Of a DNA stretch of 64,000 nucleotides, positions 1 to 12,224 are shown in pieces. Positions within the stretch are counted from its first letter, which is position 1. Each line of letters opens with the position of its first letter. This DNA is from Asterias amurensis (lineage: Eukaryota > Echinodermata > Asteroidea > Forcipulatida > Asteriidae), in NCBI RefSeq assembly GCF_032118995.1, contig NC_092657.1:6690391-6754390 (forward strand), read 5' to 3'. The notes beneath the pieces were generated by a model. It did no database searches, was not told where the DNA came from, and saw only the letters and a list, made by a program, of their open reading frames with translations. The position numbers and the translations under genes are program-made.

Positions 1-540
1 GCAGGATAAATTTCGATGTTTGAAAAGAAGTTAAAACACATGAGGGTGTTTTTCACTGTTTTCTCATGGCTCCGAAGACCGATCGAGCTTAAATTTTCAC
101 AGGTTTGTTATTTAATGTATTATGTTGGGTCACATCAAGTTTGGATACAGGTCTTTGGCAAGTACCAAATGCGAGTTTGCTTGGCTTCAAAGACCAGTAA
201 AACCCAAAACCACATGTGAAAGTAGTTTTTTGTGAACCCCTGAGGAAAAAAACACAAAAAACACACACATTTCAGATGAACAAACTGGTGTGGCCCTACA
301 GTAGGTGTATATGTGTATGCTAATTGTTTACATATACCGCCAGGCTTTTTTGCACGCATCATTTTTGCATTTATTTGTTTAAAGATACATTGCCCGTGTT
401 TTGGTCGATGCAGGAAAAGTTTATTAGCTTTCATCTAATACCTGGAACGTAACATTGATTATGTTGTTGTTTTCTTCCAAAATTCCATTCAGATGTAATA
501 CTATAAAATTTTACATTTTTTTTTTCAGATTGCACTACTG

Positions 541-1779
541 ATGAAAGTGCCCTATGTGGCTGCGCCACTTGCAGGACAACCTTATACAGCAGCTGAGGTT
601 GGGGGGCAGGTGGGTGCAACAAGAGAGGAGATTATCGCACACTACTTCATGGATGGTTATACGGCCTATGAAATCATAGGATTTTTGTATTTCTGTCACG
701 GTATTAGCATTAGCCTTCGCCATCTAAGAAGACTACTGAGACAACTTGGTCTTCATCGGAGAAATGATTCCCCTCTTCAAGATGTGGTGGAAATCATGAT
801 GACTGTTTTAAATGAAACATCAAGTGATCTTGGATATCGCTTCTTGTGGCGATTGTTGACCACTCGCTATCACCTTCGAGTATCTCAGCACACGGTCAGG
901 AGATTACTTCGTGAACTTGACCCTGTAGGTGTGAGACTTCGATCAATTCGTCGCTTCAGACGCAGAAGATACGCAACTAAAGGGCCCAATTATTTGATTC
1001 ATGTAGACGGATTTGACAAACTCAAGCCATTCGGTATTTCAGTTCATGCAGCAATTGACGGTTATTCACGTCGAGTCCTCTGGATCAAAGTCGGGCTTTC
1101 AAATAAAGATCCAAGGTACATTGCCCATTTTTATATGGAACTAGTTCAGACATTACAGGGAGTTCCAAAAATTGTAAGAGCAGACAGAGGAACGGAAAAT
1201 GTTATTCTGCGCGATATTCAAGTTGCACTTAGGATGTATCACGAAGACTCATTCTGCGGGGAACGTAGTTTTATGTATGGACGCTCTACAGCTAATCAAC
1301 GTATTGAGGCATGGTGGTGTATCTTAAAGCGCATGAGCAGTGGTTTTTGGGTAAATTTCTTCAAAGATCTACGAGATATTGGAATTTTAGATACATCCAA
1401 CAACGTTCATATAGAATGCATCCGATTGGCGTTCACTCAACTGATACAGCGTGACTTTTCTAGAGTGGTTGAACTATGGAATCAGCACTTAATTCGAACT
1501 CAGCGAAATGTTGAGTGCCCAGCTGGTAAACCAGATGTCTTATATTTCCAGCCACAGATATATGGCACAAGAGACTATAGAATGCGACTTCACTATACTG
1601 CTGCTGAGTTGGAACAGGTGAAAATAGAATACTGTAAGCCATTGCCCGAACATGGATGTTCTCCAGACTTCTCTGCACTTCTTACTGAACTAGTAGGGGA
1701 TTTAAATCAATATACACTGCCGAATACAATCGAAGAGGGTTATAATTTATTTTGCTCACTTGTTGATTTGTTAGATTAA
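541..1779 (+). CDS. DDE/rve integrase-like transposase (412 aa), left-arm copy
   Basis: This is an intact single-exon ORF. Residues 30-125 hold two helix-turn-helix-like segments (around 34-74 and 98-127). A retroviral-integrase-fold catalytic core follows: HVDGFDKLKPFG (D156), IDGYSRRVLWIK, RADRGTEN (D215) and NQRIEAWW (E256) give a D-D-E triad spaced 59 and 41 residues. It matches a family of animal integrase-core proteins with the pattern GPN..HVDG.DKLKPFG, which I relate to Pfam-type 'integrase core' domains. The exact superfamily (IS3EU-like, Ginger-like or other) is not decided by eye. A pyrimidine tract ending in CAG lies 12 bases before the ATG, so a short upstream exon is possible. 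The C-terminal 110 residues are unassigned. An identical copy lies inverted at 29275-30513. The protein presumably acts in the nucleus on element ends. Confidence 0.85.
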   Translation: MKVPYVAAPLAGQPYTAAEVGGQVGATREEIIAHYFMDGYTAYEIIGFLYFCHGISISLRHLRRLLRQLGLHRRNDSPLQDVVEIMMTVLNETSSDLGYRFLWRLLTTRYHLRVSQHTVRRLLRELDPVGVRLRSIRRFRRRRYATKGPNYLIHVDGFDKLKPFGISVHAAIDGYSRRVLWIKVGLSNKDPRYIAHFYMELVQTLQGVPKIVRADRGTENVILRDIQVALRMYHEDSFCGERSFMYGRSTANQRIEAWWCILKRMSSGFWVNFFKDLRDIGILDTSNNVHIECIRLAFTQLIQRDFSRVVELWNQHLIRTQRNVECPAGKPDVLYFQPQIYGTRDYRMRLHYTAAELEQVKIEYCKPLPEHGCSPDFSALLTELVGDLNQYTLPNTIEEGYNLFCSLVDLLD

Positions 1780-2719
1780 TTCACAATAATACCTTGCTAG
1801 TGTGTTGTCATAGGATCATTCTGCGTCTTGCATGTAGCCTACAATGGCCAGGGTCCCGTTTCATAGAGCTATTTAGCAGATTTTATCAAGTTTTGTGAAT
1901 TACTGGGTCGAATATTGATGCTATTATGTAGCACATTATTATCATAAGAACAAAATTAAGTTTGAAAAAAAAAAACCATTTTGGGCCTTCCTGTTTTTTT
2001 TTTGCATAATTTTTGTTTTTCAAAAAAATGGTAGTCTTAAAAAGTAATAGGAAGGCACACAAAAGTAATAATAGTAAGACGTTCTTATAGAGCGCATTTC
2101 AGTTCTGGGAGAACTCTCAATGCGCTAGGTCACTTGCTGACATGACTGGATTCCTTGTGTGACGTCATATTGACGTAATCTATTCATAAGCTATTCCATG
2201 TTCTGGGACGGGTTTGACCATACAAAAGTATGAGTTATATGTATTGAAAACTTCTTTCATGAATATTATGTAAAAGGAATCTAGGGTTCTCCCATGCACA
2301 AGCTAGCGTATCGGGCCGATACGCAAATAAATTCTGCCGATACGCCAAAAAAAAGGGCCGATACGCCAAATTATTATTATTATTATTATTTTAAATACGG
2401 TAGTTTCACACAAAAGCATGAAAAGAAAACCGTATAGAATGCTCCAAATTGCACAGTAGGGCTTTGAAAACCATGAAAAACACAAAGAAGAAAGTATTCC
2501 GAAGACCTTGTTTCAATTCAGCATGCGTTGGCCAAACATCCCAAAACTTTGGCCCAGAATGCCCCACAGGGGCAGAACCCTGGGAACCACCCATGTCAGG
2601 TAAACAAATTTGCGCTGTGGTCTAGATGAAATGGCACGTTAGTTATACAAGCCTTGTATGTATGTATGAATAATACATTATACAAGTTCAGGGTGGACAC
2701 AGACTTTGTGGAGACAATC
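1780..2719. other. Arm sequence downstream of the transposase; simple and short repeats
   Basis: No gene is recognised. It holds three close copies of a GCCGATACGCC/GCGTATCGGCC motif (about 2306-2367), a (TTA)n microsatellite near 2370-2392, and a short L2-tail-like stretch with GAGCGC...GCGCT near 2090-2130. The same features recur inverted in the right arm (28335-29274). Confidence 0.6.
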
Positions 2720-2747
2720 TACGGAGCTCCAGGAGTGCCATCCTACA
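2720..2747 (+). other. Conserved unit terminus (unit A)
   Basis: TACGGAGCTCC is followed by AGGAGTGCCATCC. It contains the small inverted repeat CTCC-A-GGAG and the palindrome GGAGCTCC. Flanks differ at each of the five occurrences immediately outside TACGG, which defines the end of the repeated unit. Confidence 0.7.
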
Positions 2748-3690
2748 TATTGAGTTACCGACATAATTTATCTCATCAAGACGACTTATTTCGTGGTATA
2801 AGTTAACTTACCGACATATTTTATCTTGCTGAGTCGACTTATTCAAAATAATAAGTCGACTTACTGACATAATTTAACTCACCAAGTCGACTTACTGAGA
2901 GTACTAAGTCGACTTACTGACATAATTTATCTCACCAAGTCGACTTACTGAAAGTACTAAGTCGACTTACTGACATAATTTATCTCACCAAGTCGGCTTA
3001 CTGAAAGTACTAAGTCGACTAACTAACATAATTTATCTCACCAAGTCGACTTAGATAAAATATTAAGTCGACTTACTGACATAATTTATCTCCCCAAGTC
3101 GGCTTACTGAGAGTACTAAGTCGACTTACTGACATAATTTATCTCACCAAGTCGACTTACTGAGGGTAATAAGTCTACTTACTGACATAATTTATCTCAC
3201 CAAGTCGACTTATTGAGAGTACTAAGTCGACTTACCGACATCTTTTATCTTGCTAAGTCGACTTATTCAAAATAATAAGTCGACTTACTGACATAATTTA
3301 TCTCACCAAGTCGGCTTACTGAGAGTACTAAATCGACTTACTGACATAATTTATCTCACCAAATCGGCTTAATGAGAGTACTAAGTCGACTTACTGACAT
3401 AATTTATCTCACCAAGTCGACTAACTGAGAGTAATAAGTCGACTTACTGAAATAATTTATCTCACCAAGTCGACTTACTGAGAGTAATAAGTCGACTTAC
3501 TGACATAATGTATCTCACCAAGTCGACTTAGATAAAATATTAAGTCGACTTACTGACATAATTTATCTCCCCAAGTCGACTTACTGGGAGTACTAAGTCG
3601 ACTTACTGACATAATTTATTATCTCACCAAGTCGACTTACTGAGAGTACTATGTCGACTTACTGACATAATTTATCTCACCAAGACAACT
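2748..3690 (+). repeat. ~53-bp satellite built on the palindrome AAGTCGACTT (unit A)
   Basis: About 18 units have the form AAGTCGACTTACTGACATAA + TTTATCTCACC, then AAGTCGACTTACTGAGAGTACT. The self-complementary decamer AAGTCGACTT (with a SalI GTCGAC core) therefore recurs roughly every 22-31 bases on both strands. The first units next to the terminus are diverged (CATCAAGACGACTTATTTCG). The array has the same length in unit B and is present reversed at 32225-33105. Confidence 0.9.
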
Positions 3691-4979
3691 TACACAAATA
3701 ATCTGAAGTTATACCTTTTGGCAAGTTCAGACACGTTTGGAACATGTGGTTTTCGCCACACGCAAGACGCAACCCGTTGTGTGTACATTAGTACTTGCAC
3801 TAGTACCTGATCAACAAGCGCGAAGAAGACACTGCAAAAGTCCTCGGGGGAGTCGAGACTAGATACTCGGTAGACTAGATACTGCAAACTCGGTAAGTTA
3901 AGTAAAGATCAGTACTAGACAAACCTGAGCTTGTTATAGGTTTCCTGTTTGTTCAATACATACTTAGTATATAACCATTGAGGTAGAATTCTACCCATGG
4001 TGGTTCCTGACACAAGCTTGAACTAAATTTGTACAGTTAATGATTCGAACGGTGTCGTATGCTGAGGTGAGTGCATGGAACATTGCATTTTTATTACAAT
4101 ATATTCAAATGAAATGAAAGATGTATTGACGTTATGTCAATGCTGTCATAATAAAGTTTATGTTTAGCTGAGTACATGAACATTCAATGAAAAATTAGCA
4201 AATAATGTAGTGAGACTGTCTTTTGGGTGTATAAAAGGCAAACATGAAAACCTGAAAATCACCATGGAAAATTAAGGAGTGATTTGATGGCACTGCCATG
4301 CGACTGCAGTAACATAATTATGAAAAGTACATGTAAACTGTGTGTGGTGGCCATTGCGTGTAACTAGCAGACTGCTGGTGGTGACCACATAATTTGTTTA
4401 GCTTCAACTCGTCGTTCGCGCAAATCTCTGCCCAGTTGTTTTGTTAAATCAAATCAATGTTTACTTTACTCTTTGTAATTGGCCACGATCTATTGGGGAG
4501 GGGGGGCAGAACATTCAAAAAGTCAATTTAGTGAAATAGTTAAGTAGTACCCACATGACCCACACACACCAACCCTAATAATTTATAATGCAGTGTTAAC
4601 AATGTCTAATTTTCTTAAGTGGATAGACCTAATTTTAACAACTTCTAAGCAATTAGTTAAAATTAGTTCGAGAACAGTTGATCCAGGATTTTTTTTTATC
4701 AGTGACGACCCAGAAATAGGTGTGGAAATTTTAATTCTCAGTTTTATAATTTTGCTTGTAAAACAATTTCCCAATTACTGAGAACCTTTTTGTGGTTCTG
4801 ATCACAGCTGCATTTTATAGTTTGTTATTACCGCATATAGACTGATTCAGTTTCAGTGATTGGTGGAAACTAGTACTAATATGTCAATGATGTGTACATC
4901 TTTATCACTGAAACCAGTCATAATATTATTAATCAGTGTGAAATTTACTTCCAGGTAAAATATATCCAAGATAATAAAG

Positions 4980-7900
4980 ATGTCTTCAGAATCGGACTGT
5001 TCTGAATCTGAGGAAAAAGTGCCAGTACTGTTTACCTTTCTGGATCACACCAGAAAGGCCCTTGTTTCTAAGGGATGTGGCCTAAAGGAGGTCACTTGCA
5101 AAGTAATAGAGGTAAGCATTTACTCTTTTGCATAAGTAATTTTTATATGTTTAAAACTAAGCTAAGTGTTTTTTTTTATGGTAGACCCAGCACATTGATT
5201 TGTCAAAGACATTTTATGATTTATTATAAATTCACAAGTGTCACAATTTATACTGAATCATGAATTTTATAACAAAAGGTTACAAACGCTTTTTATACAC
5301 CAACTCGCCTGATCCAAGGCAACGTGTGCCTTTAATAAATATGACAAACATGTGAACGGCCCAAAAAAATTTATGCCAGAATAATGATCGCAGTCTTTAT
5401 CAAATTACATATGTTATAGAAAGTTAGAAAGAGTCTTTTTTTATGGCAGGGTATATATTTGGTAATTGTCAAAGACCAGTATCCTCACTTGGTGAAAAAA
5501 TAACAAACCTGTGAAAATTTAAGCTCACTTGATCAACAAATTTGCAAGAAAATAATGAAAATAAATGAATAAAAAATCACCTTTGCTACATTGTGTGCTT
5601 TCAGATGTCTGAGAAAGGCTTCATGCGTGAAGCCTTTCTCAGATTCAAATTTTGGCGTGAAAAAGTTTCTTTTTCTCTAAAACTCCATTACTTAAAAGGG
5701 GTCTTTTCTAACAATGTTTCATAATATCAACTGCTCTTCAGTGCTGACTGCTCTTCATCAAGTAAATTTGTATGGTTATTACTATGTGGTGTAACTACCA
5801 AGCAAAATTACACCCTGCCTTTGAGAGACAATTAACCATAATAATCTCCTCAAATATGTTTTGACTGCAATGTTTTGTTATAGACTTTCAAAGATGTTCT
5901 GGCAGATAATCAAGCAGATCTAATGATCATTAAATACTTCGATGACGAATGGAAAGAGTTCATTGATCTTCAAGATGAACCAACAATTTACAGCAAAACA
6001 AGGCTGCAAATTGGTAAGTGGAGTGGTTGTAAGAAAACCCAAGGCATGCTTTGGTTCTGCACAATTAATTAGGCCCTACTGAATAGAATAATAATGAAAA
6101 TGTCTGCCTGCGCACATTATTATTATTAAGACAGCACGCGCACCAACCTCACAGTGCGTTATATTCATATTATGAAGACTGCACTTTACCAAGATGAAAA
6201 TGCATTTGTTATTTATTAAACTTTTAATGCAAATTTGCTTAGAAACTGGTGCTGGAATAGGCGTTCATTGGACTAAGTAAATTTTTTGAAAAGCAATAAA
6301 TTGTCTAGTCAATTAGGCAAGATTATGTATTTAAAAAAATGTTTTTAATATTTATCATAGATTTGAAGCAAGACAACAAGAAACGTCTTAGCAAAGGTTT
6401 GTGAGTTTATAGAATGACTTTTTTAAAAACAATTTGTTATTAGTTATTGGTTGTTGTGTTTATGTCTGTTATTTTATTAGGCTTGGTAAATTATCTTATA
6501 GTAATACTTAACTAAAAGTACCCAAACAAATGAATGGTAAACTTTGTGTATGTAAATATTTTTGACAATTTGGAAGAAAAACATAAACAACAAAAATATC
6601 ACTGTGTAACCCTGTAACCAAACAAATACTTTGCCCTCGTTGCAATGGTGTATTAAAAAAAACATCTTGGTTGAAGAACCAAATTCTACTGCCACACTAT
6701 AAAAATAAGACTAAGAAATATTATGCGCCAAATCAATCAAAGAGATGTTCAAGGGGCAGAACTTGAGCTTATCCTAGAGACTTGTAAATATCTACAACAG
6801 AATCTACAACATTTCCCCCATTAATTTTTAATGGTTTCCTTGAAAATTGTATATTGTCTGTTGTGACAGTTCTGGAATCCTTAACTCATGCTATTATTTG
6901 TTAGGAAACTTTCCATTCCAAGTAAAAATGTATGTTTTCTAACAAATGATTTGGTGTATTTTATACAAATCATTCAGCCTTTGTTTAAAGAGAGGCATTC
7001 AAAGTTATTATGCAAAATGTTATGTTCAGCACCCAATTTAGCAGTGTGTAATATTTTCTATTTCCAACCCACTCTGTTTGCCTTCTGTAGCCCTCCTGGT
7101 TGATAATAAAAAAAATTTTGACTTATCAACAAAAGCAACAGGCAATCCCCAACAGAGTGATAGCGATGATGGAGAATCAGGTAAATAATTCAGTGTTACA
7201 AATTATTTATACTTATTTATTGGGCGTGCTATTCTTCCTACTTTAATCTGATTTTTGATTTGTTGTTACTAATTAACCTGAAAGGCTAGTGTCTAAGAAG
7301 CAGAATAAATGAGGCTGTTTGTCTTAACAGTTGTTTTTGGTTTATTTGCCAAAAAACGAACATTGTTCACAAATGACACTGTGCAAACAAGGTGCAGTGT
7401 TTTTACCAAAGTGATGTTCTGTTATTTAATAAAGGAATAAAAGAGTAGTGATGCGGTCTTAAACGGTCATTTCCGATTGGCAGATTTGTGGCCCAGCCAC
7501 AACCCTGCACTCTTTTATTCCAATTAATAAATACCCTTTTTGTTAAAAGCATAATAATTATGGGAAATTTGTAAAACTTCCATGCTTGGTAATTTTGAAT
7601 TGCTGTCGGCAGGCTTCATTGCGTGCATGGGCCTGATAGGTCAAATTACACGCCACACTCAATGGTTGTGCGTACATGCAGGCAAATGTACATTTTAAAA
7701 GGCACAGACAATGACCATGAAGGCATTTGCATACATTGCCTCTAAATATCAGGCTTGTCATTGAGGTGGTTGTCAAACCAGATGGTTTGCCCACCAGGTA
7801 GAGGGATTTGATGTCTAAAATTGTGACAATTTAACTCAGGTTTTTTTTTTTTTGTAGGGCCAAAACCACTATTGGCAAGCATGCTTCAACGCATCCGTGG

Positions 7901-10900
7901 GAAGTTTAAGGTAAGAATGTAAGAATGTATACATTGCTGCAGTATAGGCAACCTTGAGTTAATTATTAAGTTCTATTATAGATAGCTGGCCGGGTTGGCA
8001 ATTTGTGTGTAGGGGTTCGATCCATGTATAAAAAATTGTATTTGGATACTTCTACAGGCCCTTTTAGCAATTGCACTCATTATAAAATATAAGTGGTAGG
8101 GGATATCAACTGAATGTCATAAACATTTCTTGGGTTTTAATTGTGGACACTAGATATTGTTGACCTTGCTTTGGATAAATAAGTACTTGTTTAAAACATT
8201 AAATTGGTATATCAATACTTTTGCTGTAACCCTGCATGACCTTTACAAAGAACACATCACAACTTTGCCCACAAGCTTCCTCTCAGGAAGCAGGTGGGTT
8301 TAAGCATACGTTCATGTACTTTGCAACCCTGTATACAATCCTTTCTTCAAGGGTCTAAATACATGAATGGAGGTCCTTTTGACTTCCTTTAAACCAAAGA
8401 TCCGGACCCCCACCCAAACCCTCTGCATTAGCCACAGTTCTGCTGATTCTAATCACGCCCACATTGCTGGCATACGTTCAAATACCTTTAAAACAGTTTA
8501 AAACAGCAGCATTCTAAAAATAGCCACCTGACCACTCCCCTCCCCCTCAAATAAAAAAATTAAAAAATAAAAAAAATAAAAAAATAAGAATATACCTTTG
8601 TCTGCTAGTCCCACTTGAATGTGAAGGATGACAAATAATTATACCCTTTTTTGTATCACTTATGTCTGGCAGGCTGAACCGACAGCTTCAGCAAGCAGTA
8701 CCAAAAAGATAAGCCCATCAGTCAAAATTCAAGTAGGATGGCTGCATATGAATAATAAGCTGAAAGATTATACACAGGTGCGCTGCCAGAAAGGAGGAGG
8801 AGTCCGATATTTAACGTGCGACCGCAAGGCAACCTATGTCCAGCTGCTTGAGGGTTGTGTGCCACTTTTCTTCCCTGCAGGGGAATCTTCAAAAGGGCCC
8901 CGCAGTAAGATGGAATTCAGCCTGGCCAACTTTCAAGGACATGAAATAGAGAAAGAGGACTTTGACTTAAGCACTGTTTATGGAGAAAAGGGATCAAAGA
9001 CAAGAATATACATCAAAACTAAAGAAATACAGGTGTGGCAATGATTTAGTTTGTTTTAAGTATAGGTTTTTTCCCGGTAATTTTCGGCAAATACGCGGCC
9101 TATTTCACTTTCGTGCATTTGTATTAAAGCAATTTAGCCTACTCGGTTTAAAGCGTCATTCAATTGCATGTAGAGGCAAGCAAATTTATACAGCATAACA
9201 TTAAATTTAGAAGAGTAGGACCAACTTCAGATTTGTACAAAACTGTTACTTTCGTTTTCGTTAAGCGCAAATCAATTTGTCATACTTAGCATTACAAAAA
9301 AATCACTAAGAAACAGTTGCAAATCATAGGTTTATCTGTTTTTTCTGTTTCTTTGATTCTTTTCTTTGCTTCATTTTTTTATGTTTCTTTGTTTCTATAT
9401 TCATGTTTCTTTGTTTCTTTATTTTTGCGTCTTTATTACTGTTTCTGTGTTTCAATGATTCTCATACAACTACTCAACCGTTTTTATACCTTTTAAATTC
9501 TAGGAGGGGTGACAATAATATCAGAGCAACAAAGCGTCAATTCAAATGCACAATTCCCTTAAATGCCGGTCTGAAAATTAATTCGAATGACCAAGTGCAC
9601 GCCAGAAAATGCTGCTGTGAATTTGAATGCTGTTCGACTGGTTTGTTAAATCGAATGGTGTTTGTTGCTTATCGCATGATGCAAAAGAACGCTTGCTTAT
9701 AAAATACATATAGTGAAGTTAAATGACTGCACAAAATGGTATGACGCTACATTTTAATAGGCCGCTTATTTGCCAAAAAAGACTGGGAAAACCTATAATA
9801 TATAAAAATCTGTTTTATAAGTATATTGTTCACTTTTGGTTATTAACAAAGGTTTTTGGTATGAATTTTAGGGTGGTAAATATTTACTGTATCTGTTGAC
9901 AAAATATGTGCAAGTGCTTTTACATGGCAATCAAGGTACTTGTGCATGGGCCTGGTACTCTCTTGTCACTAAAGGGGGTATTGGGCATGCTCATGATCTC
10001 ATTGGTTGCCCAGTGAAATGTGAAAGGTTACCATAGTGCCAAGAACGACCATTTAATACTCACCATCTTGAGGCATATTTCTGACTTAAATTAGTCCTTT
10101 TACAAGCACATACAATTCTTTTTGTTTGAATGATCCAGCCGTGTAGGCAATCCTGAGGACTATTTTATATTTTATATTAGTATTTTAGCAATTTTTCAAA
10201 ACATTTGTTTCAAAATTGATGCACACTTGATGCATCAACATTTTACAAACCTTCAAACTTGTACATTGGCTCTGACCCCCCCCCCCCCAATAAGTACTAT
10301 TTGTAAGACTGTTAAAAGTTTGAAAATTTGGACGGCCCCAAGATTAGTGCGTGTAACATTTAACAGATTGCAGAGTTGAAACAATCGTACAGTGTAATAA
10401 TTGCCACTATTGAAAGATTGCATAAAAGCAGTTAAATAATGTTTTATTTCAATGATTTTAGAAGGATAACTCTTCAAGTAGCTCATCAAGCTTGGAAGAG
10501 GTTCCATTTGACCTTGAACACCAAGATTCATCTTTCTTTGATTTGGATACACCTACAGTAAGTACACACTATATATCAGTCAGTCGACAATACATTTGTT
10601 CATAACAGCGGGTCCTTGTTCATAATAAGGGTTTTAACAACACTCTGACCTTTGAGGTGAGTTTTGAATAAAGACACATCTTTATGACTAAATTTAACCC
10701 CTCAGTACACCTCATTGCACCTTGGCTCCTAAAGTGAATGCCCTTATCACAATCAGAGCTGATCAATGCTAAGTATGTCTGTATACCCCTTCTTTCTTGT
10801 TCTGAATTGCCAGGGTGGTATAGTTGATTGTTCAACACCAGGGTACAAGTATTACTTAATCAGTATATTTAAACAGCATGGAATAAAACAAAAAAATGAT

Positions 10901-11261
10901 CACCCCCCCCCCCCCGAGTAAAATCCACAAAAGATTCGTAAAACAAGAAAAGATTTGTAATGGATATTTTAAAACTGTTTTCTCCCTGCAGGTGTCCTTT
11001 AAGAGGAAGAGGATGGTTGTCAACGATGGTCAACAACCTTCATGTAGTTTTACCAATTCTGGACCAACACCATCACCACCATCTTCAATGGACCAACACA
11101 AGAAAGACTGCAGAATCTGTTACGACAGAAACCAAGACTCTTTCCTCATCCCATGTGGACATAAACTGTGTGCTGTGTGCGCTGTGGCCATAGAGGAACA
11201 GAAGCAGGGGTGTCCCTTTTGCAAAGAAACTATCTTAAAAATCGGTGAATTATTTGGTTAG
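4980..11261 (+). CDS. RING-finger protein, eight exons, 388 aa (unit A copy)
   Basis: Exons with GT/AG borders and a continuous frame: 4980-5111, 5884-6013, 6361-6396, 7091-7180, 7858-7910, 8673-9032, 10462-10557, 10992-11261. Residues 14-88 look like a PB1/ubiquitin-like domain (VLFTFLDHTRKALVSKG ... LMIIKYFDDEWKEFIDL). Residues 165-265 form a second domain with QKGGGVRYLTCDR and the motif LFFPAGESSKGP, a pattern I recall from animal repeat-associated E3-like proteins. Residues 268-299 are Ser- and Asp-rich. A C3HC4 RING occupies 339-376 (C339, C342, C354, H356, C359, C362, C373, C376) with an IAP/MUL1-like C-terminal tail ILKIGELFG. It is a likely E3 ubiquitin ligase; the substrate is unknown. 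The start was chosen at the first ATG after an acceptor-like TTACTTCCAG in the presumed 5' UTR. Exon 6 could instead read through its donor to a stop at 9044, giving a RING-less form. The copy in unit B is identical in protein. Confidence 0.75.
5268..5340 (-). mobile_element. Terminal fragment of the TTTAAAGGAACACGTTGCC fold-back MITE
   Basis: The stretch GGTTACAAACGC ... CCAACTCGCCTGATCCAAGG matches the right end of the full fold-back MITE at 35171-35560. It lies in intron 1 of the RING gene. The same fragment is in unit B at 18035-18107. Confidence 0.7.
5445..5830 (-). mobile_element. Dispersed MITE (AAATTTTCACAGGTTTGTT family), reversed, in intron 1
   Basis: It begins with GGTAATTGTCAAAGACCAG and AACAAACCTGTGAAAATTT, the reverse complement of the right end of the MITE at 61965-63417, and continues through a central hairpin to CTACCAAGCAAAATTACACC. 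It is diverged from the 61965 copy. Confidence 0.6.
5608..5643. repeat. Perfect 16-bp hairpin in intron 1
   Basis: TCTGAGAAAGGCTTCA and its exact complement are separated by the loop TGCG. It occupies the place of the central palindrome of the surrounding MITE, so it is most simply part of that element. The unit B copy is at 18375-18410. Confidence 0.75.
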
Positions 11262-11274
11262 TATTGGGGTAAAA

Positions 11275-12045
11275 ACAGGACACTACTAAGGTACAGGACA
11301 CTACTATAGTATCAGGGTATAACATGACTACTCGGGTATGATCATCAATAGTATCAGGGTTTAAACAGCACATTACTCAGGTATGATCATCAATAGTATC
11401 AGGGTGTAAACAGCACATTACTCGGGTATGATCATCAATAGTATCAGGGTGTAAACAGCACATTACTCGGGTATGATCATCAATAGTATCAGGGTGTAAA
11501 CATCACATTACTCGGGTATGATCATCAATAGTATCAGGGTGTAAACAGCACATTACTCGGGTATGATCATCAATAGTATCAGGGTGTAAACAGCACATTA
11601 CTCGGGTATGATCATCAATAGTATCAGGGTGTAAACAGCACATTACTCAGGTATGATCATCAATAGTATCAGGGTGTAAACAGCACATTACTCAGGTATG
11701 ATCATCAATAGTATCAGGGTGTAAACAGCACATTACTCGGGTATGATCATCAATAGTATCAGGGTGTAAACATCACATTACTCGGGTATGATCATCAATA
11801 GTATCAGGGTGTAAACAGCACATTACTCAGGTATGATCATCAATAGTATCAGGGTGTAAACAGCACATTACTCAGGTATGATCATCAATAGTATCAGGGT
11901 GTAAACAGCACATTACTCAGGTATGATCATCAATAGTATCAGGGTGTAAACAGCACATTACTCGGGTATGATCAATAGTATCAGGGTATAAACATCACAT
12001 TACTCGGATATGATCAACAATAGTATCAGGGTGTAAACATGCCTT
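11275..12045 (+). repeat. 45-bp minisatellite, ~17 units (unit A)
   Basis: The unit is GTATGATCATCAATAGTATC + AGGGTGTAAACAGCACATTACTCGG, with G/A and GC/TC variants between copies. It starts right after the RING stop codon, so it would lie in the 3' UTR or just downstream. Unit B has two more units (90 bp). Confidence 0.95.
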
Positions 12046-12224
12046 TTTAGAGTGCAGTACAAATTATATTAATGATCATATCTTTTACAATATGTAAAAT
12101 ATTTACCAAAGTAAATGTACAATATGAGAAAAGCTGTGTTGGTGACCAATTAATCATATTATTGGGAATGATATGTTAATTTTTATATATGCACTCTTTA
12201 CTACAAACACTATACTATGATGGA

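Larger units (their letters stand above)
1..2719 (+). repeat. Left inverted arm (2.7 kb) of the 31-kb structure
   Basis: Positions 1-2719 are the reverse complement of 28335-31053, with every landmark obeying p + q = 31054. This shows no net indel over 2.7 kb and, as far as I can read, near-perfect identity. The arm carries the transposase gene. Its outer 200 bases resemble the dispersed repeat family containing AAATTTTCACAGGTTTGTT, also seen near 31430, 37130 and 63320. The inner end reads GTGGAGACAATC and abuts the terminus of unit A. The arm may extend left of the window, so its true outer end is unknown. It could be a long terminal inverted repeat of a giant element, or one of two inverted copies of a smaller transposon. 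Confidence 0.9.

Noticed and set aside
2748..3690. CRISPR-like array
   Set aside because: There are no unique spacers: both halves of the unit repeat, and the context is eukaryotic with introns and LINEs.
5608..5643. microRNA-like hairpin in intron 1
   Set aside because: The 16-bp stem is too short for a typical precursor and lies at the palindrome of a known MITE family.
7983..8030. tRNA gene suggested by GGGTTCGATCC
   Set aside because: Only a B-box-like stretch is present; no cloverleaf can be drawn and the A box is poor.
8628..8672. Start of a separate 138-aa gene at 8628
   Set aside because: A good acceptor (TATGTCTGGCAG) precedes 8673 and the frame joins exon 5 in phase, so this is an internal exon of the RING gene.
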